DNA of 34,216 nt from JBOGJI01 sp050747865. GTDB lineage: Bacteria > Acidobacteriota > Thermoanaerobaculia > Multivoradales > JAHEKO01. The stretch spans positions 1-34,216 of the forward strand of contig JBOGJI010000286.1 in NCBI GenBank assembly GCA_050747865.1, given 5' to 3'. The first letter of the stretch is position 1. Every line of letters starts with the position of its first letter. Of this stretch, positions 28,010 through 34,216 are shown piece by piece. The notes under the pieces were generated by a model. The model was given only the letters and a program-made list of their open reading frames with translations. It was not told the DNA's origin and searched no databases. A program made the translations under genes and the position numbers.

Positions 28010-30007
28010 ATGCGTCCACGCACCCTCTCGTCCCTCGTCCTGTTCGCCATCGCCCTGGCCCTGGGCGCCGGCGCGGTGACGGGCCTGGGCCTCCCCTTGC
28101 CGGCGCGCGTCGCGCTCCTCCTCGCCGCGCTCCTGCTCTTGCTCTTCCTGACGCTGCGGCTGCTCCGCTGGCTGCTGTGGAGCGTCGGGCGGCGGCTCAC
28201 CGTCTCATATTTCCTGATCGGCGTCGTGCCCCTGGTCTTGATCGCCGGGCTCCTCTTTCTGGTCGCCTATGTCGCCGCCGGAATCTTCCTGGGACACGTT
28301 TATCGGGACGCCGTACGGGGGCTCCAGGAGACGGCCGACCGCTCGGCCGCCGTGGCCCTGGGCCGGTGGCGCGCCGAAGGCTCCACCCCCAGCACCCTGC
28401 AGACTGGGCTAGCCGTAGCCTACTACCGCGACGGTCACCGGGTGGCCGGAACCCTCGAGGCCCCGGAGCGCTGGCCGGGCTGGCTCCAGCGGCAGCGCGA
28501 GACGTCGCCGGGATCGGAGGCCGGGCGCAACGACGCAACGGACATCGCTGAGAGCCCGTTCATGGCGCTGCCCGACGGTGAGCCGGCCGTCGTCGGCCTC
28601 GCCTTGGCAGATCCACGCACGGAGGCCCAGGAAGACGGCGACGCCCCGCTGTCAGTGCTCACGATCGCCAGTCAGGACATCGAGCGATGGCTGTCAGACG
28701 GCACCGGCCTGTGGACGGTGCTGGTGCGCTCGGACGACCCGCGCAAGCGAGCCCGTATCCAGCTCTCGGTCGGCGGGCGCGAAGTCAGCCTCACACCGAT
28801 CACCAGGGGCGCCGACGAGGAAGCGGCGCGCGCGGAGTTCTTCGGCTCCCCCGCTTCCGTAGCGCCGCTGCAGGCGCGGCCCTGGATCTGGTGGGGGGAG
28901 ATCACCCGGGACTTCCGGGATCTCGCCAACGGGGAGCCGGTGGCCGAGTACATCGCGGCGTCGCTCAATGCCACCCCGGCAGTCGTCGTCCGCCATCTCG
29001 TCTCCGACTCCGCCGACGTCAACACCACGATCCTGGTGGCCCTGCTGGCCGTCTCCGGTACGCTTGCGTCGCTCTACCTCGTGGCGGTCGCCATGGCCGT
29101 CTACATGATTGTCGGGCTGTCGCGGGCCGTCAATCGCCTCTCCAGCGCCACCGCGGCTGTGCGCGCGGGGGACTTCTCGGTCCGCATCCCGGCCCGCCGT
29201 TACGACCAGGTCGGCGAGCTGCAGCGCACCTTCAACGAGATGACCGAGGGGCTCGAACAGGCGGTGGCGAGGCGCGCCCACCAGGAGGCGCTGGAGGCGG
29301 AGCTGGCGGTGGCCAGGAGGCTGCAGGAAAGTCTGCTCCCCACCACCCTGCCGGCCTCCGAGTTCCTCGACTTCGCCACCCTGTTCGAGCCCTCCGCCGC
29401 CATCGGGGGCGACTACTTCGACGTCCTGCGGCTCGACGACGACCGCCTGGCGGTGGTCATCGCCGACGTCTCCGGGCACGGCCTACCGGCCGGCCTGCGC
29501 ATGGCGATGCTCAAGGCCACGCTCAACGTCCTGGTCGAGGAGCACAAGAGCCCGCAGGAGCTCCTCGGTCGCTTGGACGCCACGGTGCGCCGGGAGAGAC
29601 CGCGCTACTTCATCACCTGTACCGTGGCGATCGTGGACTTCCGCCGTGGACGGGTCGAGGTCACGAACGCCGGCCATCCCCCCACCTATCGGATCCGCGA
29701 CGCGACCGTCGAGGAGATCCTGGTCCCCGGCTCGCCGCTCGGCGCCCTGGGCGATACCTACGGGCAACGCGAGCTCGAGCTGCGATCCGGCGACACCCTG
29801 GTGTGGCTCTCCGACGGCCTGATCGAGGCGACCGACCCCGACGGCCGCCCGTTCGGCTACGACAGCGTCGAGCACGCCCTGGCCGGGCCGGCCCCAGACG
29901 CCGCAACGGTCCGCGACCGCCTCCTGGCCGCCATCGCCGAGCACGCGGATGGCCAACCCCCGGACGACGACCGCACCCTCGTCATCCTCCATTTCCGCGG
30001 CTCGTAG
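28010..30007 (+). CDS. Membrane HAMP-domain PP2C/SpoIIE (RsbU-like) phosphatase
   Basis: A 665-residue signalling protein. Three N-terminal membrane helices (about 5-95) are followed by an extracytoplasmic sensor region with no recognised domain (about 95-335) and a fourth helix (about 340-365). A HAMP domain ('GLSRAVNRLSSATAAVRAGDF', 'YDQVGELQRTFNEM') follows, then a short coiled coil ('EAELAVARRLQESLLP') and the SpoIIE phosphatase domain with 'GGDYFDV' near 466 and 'IADVSGHGLPAGLRMAMLKA' near 485. Metal-binding Asp residues are visible in GDYFD, ADVSGHG and 'LSDGLIEA'. Such proteins dephosphorylate anti-anti-sigma (STAS) proteins in partner-switching pathways; no STAS or anti-sigma gene is in the window. 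The ATG at 28010 has no clear Shine-Dalgarno. Confidence 0.9.
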   Translation: MRPRTLSSLVLFAIALALGAGAVTGLGLPLPARVALLLAALLLLLFLTLRLLRWLLWSVGRRLTVSYFLIGVVPLVLIAGLLFLVAYVAAGIFLGHVYRDAVRGLQETADRSAAVALGRWRAEGSTPSTLQTGLAVAYYRDGHRVAGTLEAPERWPGWLQRQRETSPGSEAGRNDATDIAESPFMALPDGEPAVVGLALADPRTEAQEDGDAPLSVLTIASQDIERWLSDGTGLWTVLVRSDDPRKRARIQLSVGGREVSLTPITRGADEEAARAEFFGSPASVAPLQARPWIWWGEITRDFRDLANGEPVAEYIAASLNATPAVVVRHLVSDSADVNTTILVALLAVSGTLASLYLVAVAMAVYMIVGLSRAVNRLSSATAAVRAGDFSVRIPARRYDQVGELQRTFNEMTEGLEQAVARRAHQEALEAELAVARRLQESLLPTTLPASEFLDFATLFEPSAAIGGDYFDVLRLDDDRLAVVIADVSGHGLPAGLRMAMLKATLNVLVEEHKSPQELLGRLDATVRRERPRYFITCTVAIVDFRRGRVEVTNAGHPPTYRIRDATVEEILVPGSPLGALGDTYGQRELELRSGDTLVWLSDGLIEATDPDGRPFGYDSVEHALAGPAPDAATVRDRLLAAIAEHADGQPPDDDRTLVILHFRGS

Positions 30008-30045
30008 GCACATCCTTGGCGGGCGTGGAAGAATAGCGGCGCGCC

Positions 30046-30105
30046 ATGCCCGCCCCCGACTGGATCGGCAAGCGGGGGCGGAAGTACACAGAAGGACGGC
30101 CATGA
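30046..30105 (+). CDS. Possible 19-residue leader ORF coupled to the DUF2283 gene
   Basis: An ATG at 30046 starts a 19-codon frame ('MPAPDWIGKRGRKYTEGRP') whose TGA overlaps the ATG at 30102 (ATGA). The same kind of overlap joins several verified gene pairs here. It may be a translational leader, the end of a lost gene, or chance. Confidence 0.25.
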   Translation: MPAPDWIGKRGRKYTEGRP

Positions 30106-30323
30106 ACGTTACTTACGACCGCGGCACTGACACCCTGACTCTGCGCCTCGCGTCCGGCCCCGTCGCCGAGAGCGACGAGGACAAACCGGGTGTAATCCTG
30201 GACTACGACAGCAAGGGTAACCTCGTCGGTCTCGAGATCCTGGACGCCTCGCGGCGCGTCGATGACCTGCGCCGAGTCGAGTTCGAGGTGGCGGAGGCGG
30301 ACGCCCGGGTCGGCACGGGCTAA
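30102..30323 (+). CDS. DUF2283 domain protein
   Basis: A 73-residue protein with the full DUF2283 pattern: 'YDRGTDTLTLRL' followed by a polar stretch, 'PGVILDYDSKGNLVGLEILDASRRV'. GAAGGA lies upstream of the ATG. DUF2283 proteins are small and of unknown function; some pair with DUF4258 proteins in toxin-antitoxin-like modules. No DUF4258 gene is visible next to it, so it is an orphan here. The next 146 bases (30324-30469) hold no gene or clear signal. Confidence 0.88.
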   Translation: MNVTYDRGTDTLTLRLASGPVAESDEDKPGVILDYDSKGNLVGLEILDASRRVDDLRRVEFEVAEADARVGTG

Positions 30324-30469
30324 TTGAGCCCAGGCGCCACTCCTGCGCGCTCTCAAGCCCTACCGCACGCGTTGTGTGGCGGTCTGTCAGATGACCTGCG
30401 CGCAGCGCATGTAGAGTACGAGGACGGCGTTCGTGCTCGGACACCTCCTGACGTGCAGCGGCGGGCGGT

Positions 30470-31303
30470 TCATGGACAGCGGTGCCGGTACCGGCGAACG
30501 GCGGCTGAGTGATGCTCGTTCGGCAGCCAGGGTACGACGGAAACGTAGAATCGCTCTCCCAGGTGCCGTGCTACGAAGGCGCTCCACTGCGGACCTGAGC
30601 CCGGCCGAAGGATAAGTGAGCGGCACTCCGGGCCACCGATCGGAACGGCCCATTCGCAAACGTCTCGCTTCGGCGATCGCAGTAGGGCCGCCGGCAGAGT
30701 CCAAGGGGCCTCGGACAAATGGCCGTGCTCGCCGCCACTTTGGAGAGGGAACCGCTTGATGAACAGTGTTGCGTGCGCCGGAGTATAGGGTTCCGCATCG
30801 GGGCTCGACCACTGCGACAAGAACTCCCGGATCGACTTCAGCGCCTGTCGGTCATTGGCGAAGCCGGCATAGTTGCGAATCGTCCGAAGTTTGCCGTTTG
30901 GCAGCCGGACAGTGATGACGGAGTAAGAGGAATCAAAGACCACAGTGTCCGTACCCTCGGCGCTTAGCCCACTATGACTCATATGGCTCTCGAGCCGCTC
31001 GAAGCCACGCTCGAGCAGCTCGTTGACGAAATCAGATCGCTCCTCACGTCCCAGTTGCGCGGTGCGTACCTTCCAACCGACGTCAGGTGGCTTGGTCTCC
31101 TCTAGATAGATCACCGTGCCGTCTTCGTACAGCGTCAGCTCGGGGAGACGGCCAAACGTCTGGAATGCATCGGGAGAGCTATATGTCGGCACCCATTCGA
31201 GCTGCACCAGGACACCGTCGAACGAGCGCCCCGCGAGCGAATGGCTACATGCGGCCGGAAGCATGAGCAGCACGAGCGTGGTCGCGACCGCGGGTGGGCG
31301 CAC
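30470..31303 (-). CDS. Lipoprotein of unknown function
   Basis: A 277-residue protein starting at a GTG (31303). The first 20 residues form a lipoprotein signal ('TTLVLLMLPAAC'; Cys19 is the acceptor), so it should be membrane-anchored and face the periplasm. The mature part contains beta-rich segments 'LTLYEDGTVIYLEE' and 'YSVITVRLPNGKLRTIRNYAG', reminiscent of small lipoproteins with a beta-sandwich, but I do not recognise a family. Codon use is visibly less GC-biased than in surrounding genes, as in the other lipoprotein at 6348-7808. TATCAT lies 6 nt before the start. It follows the lytic transglycosylase on the same strand, 39 bases apart. Confidence 0.7.
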   Translation of the reverse strand: MRPPAVATTLVLLMLPAACSHSLAGRSFDGVLVQLEWVPTYSSPDAFQTFGRLPELTLYEDGTVIYLEETKPPDVGWKVRTAQLGREERSDFVNELLERGFERLESHMSHSGLSAEGTDTVVFDSSYSVITVRLPNGKLRTIRNYAGFANDRQALKSIREFLSQWSSPDAEPYTPAHATLFIKRFPLQSGGEHGHLSEAPWTLPAALLRSPKRDVCEWAVPIGGPECRSLILRPGSGPQWSAFVARHLGERFYVSVVPWLPNEHHSAAVRRYRHRCP

Positions 31304-31309
31304 GGCACG

Positions 31310-31315
31310 ATGATA
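31310..31315 (-). promoter_or_regulatory. Candidate -10 box for a leaderless lipoprotein mRNA
   Basis: TATCAT on the minus strand ends 6 nt before the GTG at 31303, with no Shine-Dalgarno. Same hexamer and spacing as before the gene at 405. Confidence 0.4.
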
Positions 31316-31342
31316 CTCGCCGCGTCGCCAGCATGCCTCGGG

Positions 31343-32035
31343 TCAGAGGCCGGCGAGGTGGATATAGATGCGGCGGAGGTAGTCGCGCGTCTCGCTGTAC
31401 GGTGGCACGCCCTCGTAGCGCTCCACGGTCCGCTCGCCCGCGTTGTAGCCCGCCAGCATGAGGGGGATGTCGTCCTCGAAATGGTCGGCCAGCCAGCGCA
31501 GGTAGCGGACGCCGGCCTCCACGTTTCTCGCTGGCTCGAGGATGTCGTCTCCGTACAGGCCGAAACGCTGCGCCGTCGCCGGCATGAGCTGCATCAGGCC
31601 GCGCGCCCCCTTGACCGAGAGCGCCGCGGGATCGAAAGCCGACTCCGCGCGCACCACGGCCGCCACCAGGGCCGGGTTGAGGTCGTGGCGCCGGGCGGAC
31701 TCGAAGATCAGGTCGCCGAACGGGATGTCGGGGGCCTCGGCGCCGTCTGGGAAGCGCACAGCAACGTCGACGGCCGGCAGCCAGTCGAACGCCGCCGTCA
31801 GCGGCTCCGCCACCCGGCGGTCGATCTCGTCCTCGACCACCCGTTCGACGCGGAGCAGCGGCAGGACCAGGGCGCCGCCGCCGTCCAGGGCCAGGTGCAT
31901 CCGGTCTCCCTCCGCGCGAGCCTCCTGCACATGGAGCACGCCACCATCCACCAATACCACCAGCTCCGCCTGCGCTGCCGCAGCCGGCAGCAGCGCGACG
32001 CAGAGGGCACCGGCTAGGAGGGAACGCGGAGACAT
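31343..32035 (-). CDS. Lytic transglycosylase (SLT/Slt70-type domain), secreted
   Basis: A 230-residue protein. The ATG at 32035 precedes a signal peptide ('SLLAGALCVALLPAAAAQA'); the open frame goes up to 32272 antisense to xerD but lacks one. After an 80-residue N-terminal part of unknown fold, the C-terminal half is a family 1 lytic transglycosylase: catalytic Glu near 130 in 'VVRAESAFDPAALS', then 'KGARGLMQLMPATAQRFG', 'NVEAGVRYLRWLADHF' and 'MLAGYNAGERTVERY'. It should cleave peptidoglycan glycan strands to 1,6-anhydro-muramyl products in the periplasm. TACAAT lies 7 nt upstream of the ATG. Confidence 0.92.
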   Translation of the reverse strand: MSPRSLLAGALCVALLPAAAAQAELVVLVDGGVLHVQEARAEGDRMHLALDGGGALVLPLLRVERVVEDEIDRRVAEPLTAAFDWLPAVDVAVRFPDGAEAPDIPFGDLIFESARRHDLNPALVAAVVRAESAFDPAALSVKGARGLMQLMPATAQRFGLYGDDILEPARNVEAGVRYLRWLADHFEDDIPLMLAGYNAGERTVERYEGVPPYSETRDYLRRIYIHLAGL

Positions 32036-32042
32036 CCGGCGG

Positions 32043-32048
32043 ATTGTA
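32043..32048 (-). promoter_or_regulatory. Candidate -10 box for the lytic transglycosylase
   Basis: TACAAT on the minus strand, 7 nt before the ATG at 32035, in a 34-base gap after xerD. A near-consensus -10 in a very GC-rich background. No -35 is visible; the leader would be absent or a base or two long. Confidence 0.45.
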
Positions 32049-32069
32049 GCGCGTCTCGCCCGCCGACCT

Positions 32070-32960
32070 TCAGGCGCGCGGGTGGAAGCGGTCGTAGAGG
32101 CTGTGCAGGCGCTGCTGGTGGATGTGAGTGTAGATCTGGGTCGTCGAGATGTCGGCGTGGCCAAGCATCGCCTGTACGGCGCGCAGATCGGCTCCGTGCT
32201 CGAGCAGGTGGGTGGCGAAGCAGTGGCGCAGCACGTGAGGTGAGAGCTCCTCGATACCGGTCGCCCGGCCATACTGCTGGACGAGCTGCCAGAACCGCTG
32301 GCGGGTCATCGCCCGGCCCAGGCGCGAGAGGAAGACCGCGTCGCCGCGGGTCTTCGCCACACCCGGCCGCACCTCGCGCAGGTACCGTCCCAGCCACCCC
32401 TCGGCCGCCTCGCCGACCGGCACGATGCGCTCCTTGTCCCCCTTGCCGAAGGCGACGAGGAACCCGACGTCGAGCCGCAGTTGCGGCAGTCGCAGTCCGA
32501 CCAGCTCCGAGACCCGGAGACCCGAAGCGTAGAGCAGCTCGAGCATCGCGCGATCCCGCACCCCCTGCGGCGTGGCGGTGTCCGGCGCCTGCAGCAGACT
32601 CTCGACCTCCTGGCGGCTGAGGACCCGCGGCAGCTTGCGCCACAGCTTCGGCTGCGACAGGTTGACGGCCGGATTGTCCGATCGCTCACCGCTCTCCACC
32701 AGGTGCGCGTAGAAGCCGCGCACCGCGGAGAGCGCGCGCGACACGGAGCGCGGCGACAGGCCTTGTCGGCGCAGGCCGCGCAGGTGCTCGGTCAGATCCT
32801 GGGGCCGCGCCGTCTCGAGAGGGACGCCTCGTCGCGCCAACCCTTCCGCCAGGCGCCGCAGATCGCGGCCGTAGGACTCCACCGTCCGCCCGGCGAGGCC
32901 CCGCTCCAGGTCGAGGGCCTCGAGATGGCGCTGCAGGAGCCGCGGGGTGTCCAAGGACAC
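32070..32960 (-). CDS. xerD: Tyrosine recombinase XerD/XerC family
   Basis: A 296-residue recombinase, normal Xer length. The N-terminal SAM-like DNA-binding domain ('LERGLAGRTVESYGRDLRRL') is followed by the catalytic domain with all six key positions: Arg149 ('ASGLRVSEL'), Lys173 ('FGKGDKERIVPVG'), His242 and Arg245 ('HVLRHCFATHLLEHGADLR'), His268 ('LGHADISTTQIYTH') and Tyr277. It is most similar to XerD, which resolves chromosome dimers at dif with XerC. No dif-like site is seen in the window. Start GTG (32960) is 6 bases after the LeuA-like stop, so the two are likely co-transcribed. Nothing suggests an integrase of a mobile element. Confidence 0.9.
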   Translation of the reverse strand: MSLDTPRLLQRHLEALDLERGLAGRTVESYGRDLRRLAEGLARRGVPLETARPQDLTEHLRGLRRQGLSPRSVSRALSAVRGFYAHLVESGERSDNPAVNLSQPKLWRKLPRVLSRQEVESLLQAPDTATPQGVRDRAMLELLYASGLRVSELVGLRLPQLRLDVGFLVAFGKGDKERIVPVGEAAEGWLGRYLREVRPGVAKTRGDAVFLSRLGRAMTRQRFWQLVQQYGRATGIEELSPHVLRHCFATHLLEHGADLRAVQAMLGHADISTTQIYTHIHQQRLHSLYDRFHPRA

Positions 32961-32966
32961 GGGATG

Positions 32967-34205
32967 CTAAGACGCGACGGCGCCGTGCCGGCCGCACAGC
33001 TCGAGGATCTCGTCTTCCTCCAGGATGCGCGACGAGGCCTTGGCGCGCTCGAAGATGGCGCGCACCAGATCCGGAGCAGGCTCGATCCCGCGCTCGTGGA
33101 GCCAGTAGATAACGTTCGACTCGCCGCTCATCGGGCCCACCTCGATCTGCTGCCGGCAGCCGAACGCGGCCGCCGGCACGCCGGAGTAGACGAGATCCGC
33201 CAGCCAGTCGTCGCCCTTGGCCCGCGCCTTGATGATCGCCGCCGCGTGCACTCCCGTGCCGGTGCGGAAGGCGTCGCGGCCGACCACCGGATAGTTGTCC
33301 GGCAACGGTACCCCGGTGACGTCGCTGACGTAGCGGCAGTACTCCCCCAGCTTCGTCAGGTCGCGGTCGATCCAGCCGAGCAGCTTCATGTTGACGAGGA
33401 GCAGGTCGATCTCCGTGTTGCCGACCCGCTCCCCGATGCCCGCGGCGGTCCCGTGCAGGCGGTCCGCCCCCGCGGCCGCGGCGGCCAGCGCGTTCACCAC
33501 GCCGAGGCCGCGGTCGCGGTGGCCGTGCCAGTCGACCTTCACCTCCTCGCCGGTGGCGTCAACGACACCGCGGATGAAGCGCGTCACAGCCTGGGCGCCC
33601 GTCGGCGTGGCGTACCCCACGGTGTCGGCGATGCAGACCCGGCGGGCTCCCGCCTCCACCGCCGCGGTGTAGAGGCGCTGCAGGTCCTCCGGCCGGGCGC
33701 GCGTCGTGTCCTCGGTGACGAACATGCAGGGCAGGCCGTGCCCGACCGCGAAGGCGACCGCCTCCTCGGCCAGCCGCAGCATGCGGTCGAGCTCCCACCC
33801 TTCCGCGTACTGGCGCACCGGCGACGAACCGATGAAACAGGAGGCCTCGATGGGTATACCTACCTTCTGGGAGATGTCGACGATCGGCTCGATGTCGGCG
33901 ATCACCGTGCGGGCGGCGCAGTTCGGCTCGATCGACAGCCGTTGGTCGGCGATCTCGCGCGCCAGTGCGGTGACCTGTTCCACCACGTGCGGCCCCGCGC
34001 CCGGCAGGCCGATGTCGACCGATTCGATGCCCAGGTCGACCATGTAGTGCAGGATGCGCAGTCGCTCGGCTAGGGAGGGCGTGCGTACGGACGGGCTCTG
34101 CAGGCCGTCGCGCAGCGTCTCGTCGTCGAACTGGATGGCGTGGGCCGGCCGCTGGCCCGCCGGGCCGGCGACGTTCCAGTCGTGGATCAGCTGGCTCTCG
34201 TGCAT
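32967..34205 (-). CDS. 2-isopropylmalate synthase-like Claisen condensing enzyme without regulatory domain
   Basis: A 412-residue HMGL-like TIM-barrel enzyme. It has 'QFDDETLRDGLQSPSVRTP' (DxxLRDGxQ acetyl-CoA and metal motif), the metal-binding 'VDWHGHRDRGLGV', 'GTAAGIGERVGNTEIDLLL' and 'TGTGVHAAAIIKA' of the LeuA/homocitrate/citramalate/Re-citrate synthase group. The LeuA C-terminal dimer domain that binds leucine is absent: the protein stops after the helical linker region. It may be a homocitrate-type, citramalate-type or Re-citrate synthase instead of true LeuA; the sequence alone does not decide. Start ATG with GGGGAG upstream; the promoter lies outside the window. Confidence 0.85.
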   Translation of the reverse strand: MHESQLIHDWNVAGPAGQRPAHAIQFDDETLRDGLQSPSVRTPSLAERLRILHYMVDLGIESVDIGLPGAGPHVVEQVTALAREIADQRLSIEPNCAARTVIADIEPIVDISQKVGIPIEASCFIGSSPVRQYAEGWELDRMLRLAEEAVAFAVGHGLPCMFVTEDTTRARPEDLQRLYTAAVEAGARRVCIADTVGYATPTGAQAVTRFIRGVVDATGEEVKVDWHGHRDRGLGVVNALAAAAAGADRLHGTAAGIGERVGNTEIDLLLVNMKLLGWIDRDLTKLGEYCRYVSDVTGVPLPDNYPVVGRDAFRTGTGVHAAAIIKARAKGDDWLADLVYSGVPAAAFGCRQQIEVGPMSGESNVIYWLHERGIEPAPDLVRAIFERAKASSRILEEDEILELCGRHGAVAS

Positions 34206-34216
34206 GCGTGCTCCCC

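Noticed and set aside
30324..30469. Possible gene or RNA in the gap after DUF2283
   Set aside because: No start with coding bias, no strong stem-loop and no recognisable RNA motif were seen.
32070..32960. Tyrosine recombinase as sign of an integrated mobile element
   Set aside because: Length and motifs are those of housekeeping XerD; there are no att repeats, tRNA gene or phage/plasmid genes nearby.

Overview
The window is very GC-rich chromosomal DNA, densely packed with genes. It has no tRNA, rRNA, CRISPR array or insertion sequence that I can see. Several features point to a Gram-negative, Acidobacteriota-like organism, perhaps class Thermoanaerobaculia. These are a Sigma70-ECF gene coupled to a Ser/Thr kinase with TPR repeats, secreted FG-GAP/SLH proteins with 'TDVP...GC...YCP...RxQM' modules, a TamA/TamB pair, NuoCD fusion and 2-oxoacid:ferredoxin oxidoreductase. 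The taxonomic guess is inference from gene style only.

Layout. (1) 1-6287, plus strand: the end of a DUF1015 protein and a rhodanese-like protein with no catalytic Cys, then a cyanophycin cluster. That cluster is cyanophycinase, cyanophycin synthetase and a stand-alone Mur-ligase paralogue, possibly followed by a tiny CTG-start ORF. (2) 6348-8360: an apparently lower-GC lipoprotein alpha/beta hydrolase, and a gene remnant in which part of a VapC-type PIN domain runs in frame into the last region of an ECF sigma factor. (3) 8341-11290, minus: korB and korA. (4) 11358-17266, plus: tamA and tamB, overlapping by ATGA. (5) 17269-20576, minus: ECF sigma and receptor-like kinase, overlapping by ATGA. 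Divergent from them is a very large secreted protein (20673-24602) with a Calx-beta domain, 14 FG-GAP repeats, an ASPM/HYDIN-like domain and three SLH modules. (6) 24625-27840, minus: a rubrerythrin-like gene, then nuoB, nuoCD and nuoI, a compact part of complex I. (7) 28010-30323, plus: a membrane HAMP/SpoIIE phosphatase and a small DUF2283 protein. (8) 30470-34205, minus: a LeuA-like synthase, XerD-type recombinase, lytic transglycosylase and an unknown lipoprotein.

How the genes work together. The cyanophycin genes make and break down an Asp/Arg nitrogen store; the role of the extra Mur ligase is unknown. TamA/TamB build or feed the outer membrane. The sigma-kinase pair probably controls local targets, of which the divergent surface protein is the obvious candidate. 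Kor and Nuo proteins suggest ferredoxin-linked central metabolism feeding a respiratory chain.

Six start codons here have a TANNNT hexamer only 6-9 nt upstream, which suggests leaderless transcription. No stretch above 300 bases lacks a gene except 7809-8340, which holds the PIN/sigma remnant.
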